In this document: positions 32,375-44,303 of the stretch, one piece after another
Numbering within the stretch: position 1 is the first letter of the stretch
How the letters are laid out: each line of letters opens with the position of its first letter
Source: Laburnicola sp. R22_1
Lineage: Eukaryota; Ascomycota; Dothideomycetes; Pleosporales; Didymosphaeriaceae
Length of the DNA stretch: 64,000 bases
Direction of reading: 5' to 3'
NCBI GenBank assembly: GCA_014281115.1
Contig: JACONQ010000007.1
Location: 2,914,001-2,978,000, forward strand
Position numbers and translations under genes: made by a program
Notes under the pieces: generated by a model
The model's database searches: none
Seen by the model: only the letters and a program-made list of their open reading frames with translations
Told to the model about the DNA's origin: nothing

Positions 32375-32670
32375 ACTAAAATAGATATAATATTCTTTTT
32401 CTTCTTCTTCTTTAGAGAATTCTAGTGCGCCTTTGAGAAGGTGTCTAAGATTAGCATACTACTAATAGGAAGGCTTTATAAATATATTAGGAATATATTT
32501 AGAATATATTTAAGCAAAGCATATATCTTATTAGAAAGCTATTTTAAATAGAGGATAGATAAATTAGAGAAATATAAATAAAGTAAGAATAGATTTTTAT
32601 AAAATGCAAACCCTATAGTTATTTCCTTTATAGGCTAGTATAGAAAATTTCTTCTTTATATATTCTAAAC

Positions 32671-32804
32671 TTTTTTTGTTATTACCTTTTTACACCTTTT
32701 TTAATTACTAAGTAGAAGGATCTGCTTTTTTGTCATATTATTTGAGATAAAAGCCTTTGTCGTCATACCCCTAGATAGATAAAATAATGCTATATATATA
32801 TTCT
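32671..32804 (+). repeat. 130-bp dispersed repeat, copy 1
   Basis: Shares AATTACTAAGTAG, GAGATAAAAGCCTTTGTCGT and ACCCCTAGATAGATAAAATA with copies at 40551-40690 and 57090-57215, same orientation. Probably the terminal region of an unidentified transposon. Confidence 0.75.
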
Positions 32805-33054
32805 AAAAATATTTATATAGGTAAAAAGTTAAATTTTTCTATAAAGTTTTTATACTTAAACTGTATAACTATCTTAACCTATAGCACACCTACTAGTCTC
32901 CTAAGAACTTACTTTAAAACCTTATTAGAGCGCTATAGTATAGTTAGTGAAATATATTTAAACTTACTAGTTGCGCAGCTAGCTCCTTACGCTCTCTATA
33001 GTAGCAGCGTGTGTAGGCCCTACGCAACCTTCCCTAGCTAAAGTTTAATTCCTA

Positions 33055-33108
33055 CTATTAAAAATTAGCTAATATATATAAATATATTCTAAATCTATTT
33101 AAACTTAC
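33055..33108 (-). other. Intron-like segment, 54 nt, minus strand
   Basis: Minus strand: GTAAGTTTAAATAGATTTAG start, GCTAATT branch site, TTTTTAATAG end. Its first ten bases are identical to those of the plus-strand segment at 29414. Confidence 0.5.
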
Positions 33109-34946
33109 TACTTTAGTAAGGGCGATAATAGTAAGGCAGAGTAAAAGATCCTTCTATTACTATAAGTTAGTATATAACTTATTTAAATATACTAAGAATA
33201 TAAATTATTAGTAGGGAGGATCTTTCAAGATGTCTAATATTTAGTAGTTAGAATCTACGCTGCTATTCTTAGGCTCCTAAGCAAATATTAGTTAAACATA
33301 ATATGTTAGCTTAAATATATTAGGAATATATTAGGAATAAATCCTAAATATAGTAGAAATATATCCTAAATATAGTAGGAATATATTCTAAATATTAGGA
33401 AGAGAAACATCGCAGATCTTTTAGTATATAGTATAACACTATAAGGGAAAGCTATAGGGATGCTAAAAACACATTAAAAAAAGGTAAAGTAGCAAAATAG
33501 GTTAGGCTAGAGACTATTTATTAGCACGTGCAAATTAGTCCCTTATACTAATAAGGTAGTTAATTATAGTGTACTATAGTTTATAAATACTAAAGTTAAA
33601 AATAAAAATAAAAATATAACGTAGTCTATATATAAAGTATAAGAATCTATAATTAGATATAGTAAGTATTTATCTACCCTTATATATAAAGTATATTATT
33701 GCGCAAAACTTTAAGGTTACAATCTAATACGCATAGCTATTCTTTGCCCTAACAATACTATTACTACTAGGTAGGTAGTTTAGGAAGAGAAATATTGCAG
33801 ACCTTTTAGTATACGGTACAACGCTATAAGGAAAAGCTGTAGGTGTGCTAAAAACGCATAGTAGGCAGTTATACATCTATATATATATAATAAGAAAGAT
33901 AATAATAATAATAAAGCTAGCTAGAATTAGTATTACAAAGATTAAACGCCTAATATTACTAACTATATAGTAATAGAATATAAGTAGTGCAGCAAATAGA
34001 TTATCTTAGCTAGTTTATTAAAGTCCTACTACCTTAATAAGTATATAGGGACTACACGCATAGAATTTAACTTATAGCTTACTCTTTACTAGTTTAGCTA
34101 CCTTATACTTAGCTATATTAATAAGGGTTACTAAATATATTTTTAAAGGTAATAGGAGAGGATAGACAAAAGTTATAAAAGGCTCTAGAAGAATATAATA
34201 AGGCTATATAATCTATAGAAGCTATAGTATAATTATTAAAGTAGAATCTATATAAAATAGCTATAAAAGGTATTAGGTATATATAGATACGCGCTTATAC
34301 TATAGGATTTCTATAGAAGATAAGTAGAGTAAAACTAACGCTAGGAAAGTATACTAGAGGTTAATAGGTTAATAAGTTATTAGTAGAGAATAGTAAGGTG
34401 CTATTTAGTATTAGAAATAGGGAGCGCGCGCGCGCGATTTGTTATATATTATAGTAGTAGAGTAGAGTCGGGGTTCTAAGTAGTTAATTATCTAGTAATA
34501 TAGTAAAAGGTTATAAGGTAGTATTAATTATCTAGTAACGTAGTAGGCAGGCAAGTAAGTTAGGGTATTATTATTATAGGATTAGTTATCTTAAAAGCTA
34601 GGGGAGATATTAAATAAACTTTAATACGCTCTAGCCCTAGGACTTAGCATATATATAACATTATATAATATTAAATAGGCGCTAGTAACATAATAAAAAA
34701 CGCAGTAATTAAACGTAGTAGGGCCACTTAAAAACTAATAAGTGGAGGCAGTTTATACTTCTGCCTAGAAGGGATATTCTAAATATATTTAAACTGACCT
34801 TAAGCTTAGGCTTAGGCTTATCCTCTTTACCCTCCTATCTATCTATTAACTTTAGTTTATTTAAATTATTATAGAAATATACCTCTCTAGCCTCTACTAT
34901 AGTAATAGCGTTATAGTGGGCTATAATAGTCTCATACTATCCTAAA

Positions 34947-34994
34947 CTAAATTAGCTTAAACATATTAAGAACATAATTAGAATATATTTATAC
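34947..34994 (-). other. Intron-like segment, 48 nt, minus strand
   Basis: Minus strand: GTATAAATATATTCTAATTA start, GCTAATTTAG end; the branch-like CTAAT lies close to the acceptor. Confidence 0.4.
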
Positions 34995-35810
34995 CTTTAA
35001 TTGCAATAATATCTTAGCTACGCAGGTTACTAAAGTAATCTTATATTTAAATTAGCCTACCTATATTTAGGACTTATATAATAAGATATATAGCCTCTAC
35101 TATCTAAACACTATATATATTTTTTAAGTGCGTCTTTAGGATGCCACGCTTATTATATTGTGCCTTTATTATATTAATAATATATTTATAAGATATTTAA
35201 GTATAGCTTATATTATATAGCACACTAGAGAGTGCTAATAGCTATCTATAGCGCACCTCCTTAAAGTTTATAATAGTCTTACTATTTATTACCTTAAAGA
35301 ATTCTATACTCTTAGGAATAAACTCTCCTCCTTATATCTTTTATATAGTGGCTAAACTTATTAGAAATATATTTAAAATATATTCTAGATTTATTTAAGC
35401 TAGCTTATAAAGTTAAAAAGGTAGAGTGCTATTATATAGGTATGTAAGTATGTGTAGGTAGTGTAGGCATAGCTAGCATATAGGATAGCAATATTATTGC
35501 TTAAAAATATTTAGAACTTATTCGTATTATAGTAATATTAGTATTCGCTAAATCCTTAGTACTAATTAAACTAGCCTATACACTAACCCGCTAACGTGTC
35601 CTAGTAATAGTAAATAACTATAAGAGTGAATAACTAGCTAACTTGCCTTGCTAATATTATAATAATATTTAGAATATATTTCGAATATATTTAGAACATA
35701 TTTAGAATATCTTTAGAGTATATCGTAACTATATTCTAAATATATTTAGGATATATCCTAAATATATTTATAGACTTTAATAGAAATTTTAATAATGGAT
35801 TTTGTGCAGT

Positions 35811-35970
35811 AATGTAATACGCGTTATATATACTTATAGTATATAAGTATAGAGTAGTTACTAATATGTGCATAGGCATAGTACACTAAACTATTATTAC
35901 GTAATTAATAACTAAGCGTATACAATATATAATTACTATAGTCGACTAACGTTTCTCTTAGTAAGAATAG
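35811..35970. repeat. Left arm of a 160-bp inverted repeat, strongly RIPped
   Basis: It is the inverse of 36961-37125: shared blocks are ATACTTATAGTAT.TAAGTATAGAGT and TTACTAATATGTGCA.AGGCAT. The left arm has TpA where the right arm has CpA/TpG or CpG. Confidence 0.75.
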
Positions 35971-36215
35971 TATAATAAAAACGAATAAAAAAATATTTAT
36001 AGACTCTAGGACTACTACTCCTTTTTCTTTTTAAACTAAAACTAATTTCTTTTAAATTAAAGCTACTATTATATAAGCTATAGTTATTTCTCTTTTCTTA
36101 CCTCTTTAAACTCTGTCTTTTACTTTTCTAGGGCAAGTCTATCTTGCTCTAGCTATATTTTCTTATAATTAGCCTATATATTTTAACTTAATAGTACTGT
36201 CTATTACTATAGAAA

Positions 36216-36272
36216 CTATAATATACTTAAACAAATTAGTAAAATAACTAAAATATATTTAAACTTTCTTAC
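36216..36272 (-). other. Intron-like segment, 57 nt, minus strand
   Basis: Minus strand: GTAAGAAAGTTTAAATATAT start, ACTAATT branch site, ATTATAG end. Confidence 0.5.
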
Positions 36273-36944
36273 CTTAGTGCTAGAGAGGACTAAAGTAGTA
36301 AGGACCTTAAGATAAATAGAGTTTATAATACTAATCTGCCTTTAAATAATATAGATAGTATACGCCTTACTTACCTAAAAGTAATATATTTAAAAGAATC
36401 TAACTAGTATAGTATCTTATCTTTAATAGATGTGCTAGTAGGGATCTTCTTCTTTTACTATTACTCTAAACCTATTAGAAATATATTTATAATATATTTG
36501 CGTATCCTTACTTTTCTTTGCTTTTTTATTATCCTTATACTAAATATTTATAAAGAACTACTAGTTTATTAATAAAGACGTTTGTAAGATATAATAAATA
36601 CTATATTTCTTCTAGAATAAATATTCTATAATATTCTAAAGGTCTATCTATATTATACTTAGATATATTAGTAATATATTCCTAATATATTTAAAGATAT
36701 ATATACTTTAAAATAGCCTCTAAAAGTAGTTACTACTTACCTATATAGTAACTCTTATTTCTAGCCTACTTAGTAGTATTTAAATATAATACTAAATTAT
36801 TCTAAGTATTTTTTAGTATATAACTTATAGCTTACAATAAACTAGCTATAATAATAGAATATCTCTTATATCTCGCCTAGTTCTATACCTTTTCTAGTCT
36901 ATGCTCTTTAAACATATTTAGAAATTATTTATATGTTGTGTTTT

Positions 36945-37262
36945 TTTCTTTGGCTATTTTCACCGTGAGGGACGTCAGCCGGCTATAGTAAGCGTGTACG
37001 CTTAGTCATTAGTCACGTGATAAGTCACGTGATATTAATTGTATTAGTTGGGTGCACCATGCCTGTGCACATATTAGTAACCACTCTATACTTACATACT
37101 ATAAGTATATGTAACGCGTTACTATAGACAGAACTGTCGACCGTCAACCGGCTCCCCGCAAGCCCGCACAATGGGTTGAAATACTCCTTAGCGACGCTCG
37201 CTCGCCTCCTCCTCCTGCCACTATGTCGAACGCGACACCACGGCTAAACCGACTGAAGAAAT
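36945..37262. other. Un-RIPped patch with inverted-repeat arm and possible gene start
   Basis: A GC-containing patch within the island. 36961-37125 is the right arm of the inverted repeat and contains TCACGTGATAAGTCACGTGA (37012-37031). Beyond it, CT-rich leader-like DNA precedes ATG at 37223, giving MSNATPRLNRLKK before AT-rich sequence and stops take over at about 37262. It could be the promoter and first codons of a gene whose body was RIPped; nothing downstream can be identified. Confidence 0.4.
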
Positions 37263-37506
37263 TATTTATAAAATATTTAAATAGGGTATTATATATATAA
37301 GAAGATTATAAAGCTCTATATACTCTATCTCTATCTTTATAAATAGAAGAGCACTTATTTAACCCTAATCTAAGTCTTTAATATAGGGTACTTCTAGCAT
37401 AGCTTTATTAATACTATAATAGAAGTGTATCTAGTAGAAGCGCATATAGAACTAAAACTACTAGTGCTAGTATCTTCTATTAGAATCTAGTTGGCTAAGC
37501 ATCTCG

Positions 37507-37559
37507 CTAAACTCTTAAATATATTAAGAATATATTATAAATATATTTAAACTACTTAC
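37507..37559 (-). other. Intron-like segment, 53 nt, minus strand
   Basis: Minus strand: GTAAGTAGTTTAAATATATT start, TTCTTAATATATT middle, GAGTTTAG end. Confidence 0.45.
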
Positions 37560-38216
37560 CTTATATTTGCTTTTTATCTATATTAACTATAACACTATTA
37601 AGCCCTATACTATATATATATCTCTACTAAAACAGCTTACTTACTTGCTTACTAGATTATATAAAGAACTCTAATAGACTATCTCTATATATTTTTAGCA
37701 ATTTAATATTAGTAATAATTCTATTAAGTGTAATAACTTTAATATATTAGGAACTTATTTATAAACTATTTAAAGAGAATCTATACTTTTACTATATAGT
37801 TTATAGAATAAAGTATATATAATTTTAGACTAACCCTTTTTAAGTCTCTTATATAATATATTTATCTAAAATATTATCTAGTTAAAGAGAATCTTTGCCT
37901 ACTAGTTATAAAAGCAGATAATATAATTACTAGAGATAGAGATTATTATTTCACGTATATACGCCTAAAGCTATTAGAAATTAGTTAAGAATATGTTTAG
38001 CAAAATATAATAAAGTGGGGTTTAAAAGGTATTTTATACGCCACTTATATATTATACTACTTATACTAAACTTATATAGAAAAGTAGCTAGCTTTTTACA
38101 CTTAATAATTTGCTAAATTCTATCCTTATTTATAAATATAGCGTTAAGCTTTTTAAGATATGGAATACTATATAATTAAAGACAAGCCTTTAACTAGAAT
38201 AAGTTAAGAAACTTAG

Positions 38217-38273
38217 CTAAATACGTTAGAAAAATATTTAAAACATATTCTAAAGATATTTAAAGAAACTTAC
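38217..38273 (-). other. Intron-like segment, 57 nt, minus strand
   Basis: Minus strand: GTAAGTTTCTTTAAATATCT start, TTCTAACG branch site, TATTTAG end. Confidence 0.5.
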
Positions 38274-40550
38274 ATTGCGTTAGTATAGGTATTAGTATTA
38301 GATAGAGAACTTTATAGATATCTTCTAGCTAACTAGGTAATATACTATACTATATAGTAGTAGTAGGATATATAGATATAATCTATATAATATAAAAATA
38401 TAATATAGTAAAATTATAAAATTGTTTAGAACTAGAATATAAAACTCTATATTATATTCTTTCTTAACTAGCTATTCTTAACCCTAAGTGTAGTTAACCT
38501 CTTAAATATATTTAGAACATATTAAGAATATATTTAGAGAATATACTATAGGTTTTTAAATAAGCGCTTTAAGACTTTACTATATTATAAAACTATAATA
38601 GGGGTAGTAGGCTATTATTAAATAGCTTCTATAAGTACTCTACGTCTGCCTTTTTAGACACCTTCTAATAGAAGTAGTTCTCTATATAGCGGCTAGTCTA
38701 GCTCTAATAGCTAACTACCTAGAAGTAGGTATTTGTTATTTCCTATATTTATTAGTACTTTAGTTTAAATATATTTAAAAAAATTTAGAATTTATTTATA
38801 TCTAGTATAGGCACTTTAGATACAGCATATATACTACTTTTTATAGGTTATAATAATTCTCCTATATAAACCTTTGCTATACACTTATATAATAAGCTAT
38901 AGCTTTTTACTTTCTATCTCTTCTTACTACTATAATCGCCTTTTAAGTTCGCTAAATATCCTTATAAAGCGCTAGAGTTATCTTAGTATATAGACACCTT
39001 TATAGTCTACTTTAAAAGTATTTGCAATACTTTATACCTATATATATATACTTTAATTTTTATACTATACTATTAAGAAAAGGTAAGATAGCTTTACTAG
39101 TAGGGTACGCCTTCCTTTTTAAATATTAGATCTTAGATATATTAAGAATATATTCTAAATATATTATAAATATATTTAAGTACCTATTAATAACGCCTAA
39201 TCTAGTACCTATTCTTTAGTAGAGTATATACTATCTACTAGCTACGCTATAATTATAATATATATAACTCTTCTTTTATATATTTTAGAGTATATTAGTA
39301 ATAGAGAACTGTAAATTATCTCTTATATATATAATATAGAACTTAGCTTTTATTAAAGCTTTTTAGTATAAAAGATATAAGCATCTATATAAATATATTA
39401 TAAATATATTTAGAATATATTTATATAGTAAATATATATTAGCTAGCTGCTTAACCTTATTATTATGTTCTATGTTGTAATCTAAGTTAATATATAGGTC
39501 TGCACCTAGCTTCTATATTAGATTATAAGGCATATCTAATAGTTTATATTATAGTATTAGATTATATATAAAGTTCTATCGGCTTGCCAAATACCTTTTT
39601 TAACCTTTTTTTAGTTTAAGGTTAAAGTAGATTAAGATAGAAGGTTATTATATACTACTATATATCGCACCTAATTCTAATTAAAAACTAACCTTAAATA
39701 CCTTAATAACTCTACACTCTATAAGCTTCTAACCTATATAAGATTTACTTATAGCGTATACAGCACACCTAGCTTATTACCACTACTATTATTAGTTATT
39801 CTTACTTATGCCGCTACGTAGCATACTTGCTTAGATAAGCCAACTTAATAGTAATAATAATAGCTAAAAGGATCTTGCGGATTTATATAATGCTCTGGAC
39901 ATCTTATAGCTTATTAATAAACACCTTATTATTTTCTTATATCCCCTACTAGAGGATTTGATTACTAATAAGGAGCAATTGCTTCTACTAGAGTAGAAAT
40001 ATAGGCTTACTAGTCTTTAAGAACTAGATAAGCTGCTAATCTAGCTAGTATATAAGAATTGCCTCCTAGATAGTTAAGTATACTAGACTCCTATAAATAA
40101 TTATCTTATAAATAGAATAAAACTCTAGTATTATTACCTTAGTAGTAGTAGCGTAAAACTACAGCGTGTACTCTTTAATAGTAGCAAGTACTTTTTTAGA
40201 AATAATATTAATATCTAGATAGATAGTAGGGTGTAGAGAAATAGTAATAGGAAGAGATTTATTAAGAATAACCTTAATATAGTAATAGAGTAATAGTGTA
40301 TCTAGTATATATTACTCTTATCCTACTTATAAGAAATAGTATATACCTATTAATATATTAACTTATATTATTTATAATAATTAGAATAGTAGTTTATAAC
40401 TTAAAATAGCGAAGAAGAGATAGCTTATAGTATAGCTGCGCTAAAGTTATATCTCTCCTAAAGTTCTAAGTAGCCTCTTTATAAAAATTTTGCTTATAGA
40501 AGTCTTATACTAAAACTACTAAGCTTGCTTAGTAGTTTAAATGCGCTTTT

Positions 40551-40690
40551 TTTTATTATTACTTTTTTATGCCTTTTTTTTAATTACTAAGTAGGGGGCT
40601 TTGCCTTTTTTTATTATGTTATTTGAGATGAAAGCCTTTGTCGTCCTACCCCTAGGTAGATAAAATAACGCCACATATAAAGTCTATTTT
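40551..40690 (+). repeat. 130-bp dispersed repeat, copy 2
   Basis: Direct copy of 32671-32804, 7.9 kb downstream, close to the right edge of the island. It retains CpG at CGTCC and ACGCC where copy 3 has lost them. Confidence 0.75.
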
Positions 40691-40790
40691 TAAATAGATT
40701 TAAAATAACTTAATAAAATATTTAGAATAAGTTTAAGGGAGAAAAAGTTAACCTAAGATAATACTAAAAAAAATTTACTACCTATTTTAG

Positions 40791-42446
40791 TAAGCTGGGC
40801 TAAGTTATTGTGGGGCAGTATCGGGCGACGCTAAAAGCACTATTGGGTGAGCTGCCTCCTGCTCCGCGGAGTTCCGTTTCAAGCCACGCATTCCAGGGCC
40901 CGGTGTGACGCAGGTCTCTCAACCTGAAATGTACCGGCACATCAAGGCAGCGGCGCAGCTGTCAATGGGTGGAACTCGACTCCGCGTGGAAAGGTGTGCG
41001 GGGGTGGAGCTTGCTTTGGGCTGGCGCAAGGAGGTGAGGGACGCGGTGTAACTTCGAGATTGACCCGCATGAGGCAGCTATCTGGTACCTTTGTAAGGCT
41101 GTGTACGTGTGAGCCTCTGCGGGCCGCGATGGATGCACAGGCCGATCATGTCGGCTCCCGTGTAAGACACCGATTTCGAGAATCTCCTGGACCTGTGAGC
41201 ATTGAGTAGGAGCGAACATTCGAAACGAAGCAGCGGTGCAGCAACGGAAATCTCCGAGGCAGCTGCATCACAAAGCAAAGAGAGAGAGTAGCATTCCGCA
41301 GGCCGTGTCCCGTTGTCATCTTCTCCCTTGAGCGGCGCGTCGAATGCCATGAGTTGTATTGTACGACGCGGACGTTTGGAACCATGTGGTGCTCGAACTG
41401 ATCTTCGAAGCCTCTGCCGATTCGAGAAGTCGCTGCAGCTTCTTGACCGAAGCACCATGTTGTTTACGGCGGAGATGTGGATACCTTTTGCGCATGGCTG
41501 TGGAGTCATGGTACAGTAGTGCAACGTCCTGTGCTGCTCCGCTTGTGGCGACGCGGACGCGAAACAGCAGCGGAGAAACGGGACGTGGTGCACAGCAGCA
41601 GCATCGTAAGACGTACGAATACATATTTCGTTGTTGTGTTTCGTGGTTGTGGGCCCAGGAATGAGGGGACGGAAGGTGCCGCAGCCCAGGTGGGTCGTGC
41701 CGCGTCTGTGCGCGCGCTAACGTTAGGCGCTGCCATCATCGTCATCCCGAGCGAGGCGGCCGGGGTCGAGGCCTCCTCCATGCCCTCTTTGCTTCCACAT
41801 CAAGCAATGTGCGGCAGGTATATTGCCGAAACCAGCGAATGCAAGGCACAGTATCCAGTGCTAATGCCATCTTGAGGCCAACGGTCAACTCCCAGCACCA
41901 TGGCTGTCACACGCGGGGCCTCGGCAAGGACAACATCCGCTGGCTCGCAACAACCTATCCCTCAGAGGCGTCGCGGTCCCATATTCTTACGAGCGAGCCT
42001 CCGGAGTTCAAAGATACATCTCACACCTTATTTCCAGGACAAAGCCTTATTCCGCCCACTCCAGTAATGGCTGCCAATGTCACGGAATTCCTTCATGGCC
42101 GTCCTTTACGCCATGCCGAGCCGGCCTCAGTGCCAGGACCCTCGGTACCCTCATTACCGACATCTGCAGGATTATCGAATCGAGCATACACGCCTTTCCG
42201 GAATGCTTTCTCTTTCCAATGCGGTAGGAGATAGTCTTTATCTATACTTGGAAGGACTTGTGTGCTACTGATGCACAGTGGCCTAGATCCATTCTACCAG
42301 CCCTCGACGCGCAGCAGGAAAGAATCTGCGCTGATTGGCCTACGTCGGATATCTCTGTACACCTCACCTTATCCCCCTCCCTCCGCCTCTGTTTTCGACA
42401 TCCCTTCACATCCTAGTCGAAGCTATCGTGCCGAAATCCTCCTGCG
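40791..42446. other. No gene supported
   Basis: GC-balanced flank of the island; overlapping frames of 70-170 codons on both strands without domains. The last 100 bases (CT-rich, ending CCTCCTGCG before an ATG) look like the leader of the next gene. Confidence 0.45.
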
Positions 42447-43094
42447 ATGGATGAGCTCGTCTCCATCTACTCTCCCAATCTTCCCAAGCTCGAATTGACG
42501 CCCCCGAAACCACTAGAGCCCCCTTACCCGCCCAAAGACCGCGGACCTGGACATGTTTCTATGGCTGTGCGCCCGCCTGGACCTCCATTCGAATACTACC
42601 GACCTAGAGTCTATAGCCCAAAAGACGCTTCCATGCTTGAAAGCTTGGATAGAGGAGCTCGGGAGCTCCTTCACCCACAGGCGCCTCGACTGGAGCCTGG
42701 CAAGCTTCCTGTTGCAGGACGAGAACACCCACACAACTTGTGCCGTACCCCGCGACGAGGCGAACTGGAGCTCGAAAGGTCTCCCGTTGTAATACATGAA
42801 CACACTCGCAGCTTGTGTCGCATACAACCCCGCGATCAGCTGGAGCCTATCAAGTCTCCCATTGCAGGACGTGGATACCCCCGCCGCTTCTGCCGGATCC
42901 AGCGACGCGATCGCGAGAAGTTGCAGAATGAGCCCTGCATATTGCAACCCAAGCCACCGTCTGTATATGTATGCGTCTGTACACTGGTATCTGCCAATGC
43001 TGACCCTTTAGAGGACCCCGCGGTGAAGCCAGGCGTCTTAGCGCGCTCCCTGTGTCTCCATTCGCGCGTCGACGTTGCAAAAGACGCTCAATGA
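42447..43094 (+). CDS. Hypothetical Pro/Arg-rich protein with tandem 30-residue repeats, 215 aa
   Basis: ATG at 42447 (the first Met in this frame after a CT-rich leader), stop at 43092-43094. Residues 1-45 are Pro-rich (LPKLELTPPKPLEPPYPPKD). About residues 80-160 hold three imperfect repeats with the pattern LE..K.PVAGREHP..LCR..RR: variants are HPHNLCRTPRRGE, HTRSLCRIQPRDQ and YPRRFCRIQRRDR, each with a conserved Cys-Arg. The C-terminus is featureless with several Cys. No known domain. It lies 1.7 kb from the RIPped island, a setting typical of lineage-restricted genes; there is no signal peptide, so it is not an obvious secreted effector. Confidence 0.5.
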   Translation: MDELVSIYSPNLPKLELTPPKPLEPPYPPKDRGPGHVSMAVRPPGPPFEYYRPRVYSPKDASMLESLDRGARELLHPQAPRLEPGKLPVAGREHPHNLCRTPRRGELELERSPVVIHEHTRSLCRIQPRDQLEPIKSPIAGRGYPRRFCRIQRRDREKLQNEPCILQPKPPSVYVCVCTLVSANADPLEDPAVKPGVLARSLCLHSRVDVAKDAQ

Positions 43095-44112
43095 ACGATT
43101 CGGGGAGGTACAGCACTACGCCTCGATTTAGTATTTTGGTATCCTAGCAGGAACAATCCTCGTCTGATATCGTCGGCTTCTATGGTTTCTTTTTTGATCT
43201 TGTGGCCCCTGCGATGAGCGTGTGGGATTGTGTGCATCCGCAAGAATTGAGCGCGCTTGGCAGATAACATGCCGGATGCTCCCCGCTATAGTCGCTATAG
43301 AATGCACCTGGATGCACGCATAAGAAAGAGCACCCAACTTTTGATAGGCTGACAGCAATATATATGAATGAAATGTCTTGCCAGTCTAGAGAGAAGGAAT
43401 CAGATGTCGCAGTAGGTGGTAGTCCTGGTAAAAATCTTCCCTGGCGGAGGCGCTGAGCAACTTGATCGGATTGGGGTGACTGGTCATTTCCTCCCGCGTC
43501 GCAAGCATCCATGCCGTTTATCCATCTGCACCTGCCGTGTGAGCCACACTGGCGCATCCATCCGCACGCGCCCAAGCTACCGCCTACACCCCAACCATCA
43601 TCAGCATAGGGCTACCTCAACGCTCTGCCCCATCTGCCACCCACTCCGTACGCGTCGCCGGCTCCTCCGTCTTCATTGTAAAACTTACATGGGCTTGTTT
43701 CATATAGAGTTATGTCTAGCTATACAATAGAAAGTATAAATACAGTTTGCATACTTTTTTGTTAGCTCTCTAGCTAGGTCTTTGCATTCGACAGACACGA
43801 GTTCTTTCATGGAGGGTTGCCAGGATGGGGGTCTAGACTCCGGCTACCACCCGTATTCGATGGCATCGCGCATGCAAATATCTCCGCAATGGGGATGGCA
43901 GGGTGCTAGTGATTTAGGCGGCTGGGTTGGGTTCGGGGCGGACGATGCTTTGGGAACGGACCTATTCAGAGGCTCGGTTCACAAGTGTTCACTCTTTTCG
44001 TCGCACACGCGAGGTACGCACTAATCGAATCGGGTTAGGCGAGCTCACGTGACGATGGAGAAGATAAAGCTTCTGAAAAAGGAATTGGGGAGATGGGAGG
44101 GTCTTTTAGGTG

Positions 44113-44175
44113 CTGTATTGTGTATCCTGGGGTAACACGTGGGATGGAAAGTCCGTAGGATAGTATGGATTATTG
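44113..44175 (+). repeat. 63-bp direct repeat, copy A
   Basis: CTGTATTGTGTATCCTGGGG...GGATTATTG; about 80 percent alike to 44241-44303 by eye. Confidence 0.8.
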
Positions 44176-44240
44176 GGCGCATGTGGTTTTGGATGATCGG
44201 TATCAGGCTTTTGTCGCTACGGATGCCGTGGTTTTGGTGT

Positions 44241-44303
44241 CTGCATTATGTATCCTAGGGTAACCCATGGGATGGAAAATCTTTAGGATAGTATGGATTA
44301 TTG
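44241..44303 (+). repeat. 63-bp direct repeat, copy B
   Basis: CTGCATTATGTATCCTAGGG...GGATTATTG; 128 bp after copy A. Differences are mainly G/A and C/T transitions. Confidence 0.8.

Larger units (their letters stand above)
28205..40790. other. AT-rich, RIP-degraded island
   Basis: About 12.6 kb of strongly AT-rich DNA with sharp edges against GC-balanced flanks. Only one open frame of over 60 codons occurs in it (32787-33041), which I regard as chance. TpA is abundant and CpG and CpA scarce, the RIP signature. Within it are intron-like segments sharing an AATATATT-based core, a 0.5-kb palindromic element, an inverted repeat pair, two copies of a 0.13-kb repeat, and two less degraded patches (28400-28640 and 36945-37262). 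No protein family can be read. It probably consists of one or more large multi-copy elements mutated beyond recognition. Confidence 0.85.

Noticed and set aside
32787..33041. 84-codon frame in the AT-rich island
   Set aside because: Leu/Ile/Tyr-rich composition expected by chance in AT-rich DNA; no domain; it starts next to a dispersed repeat copy.
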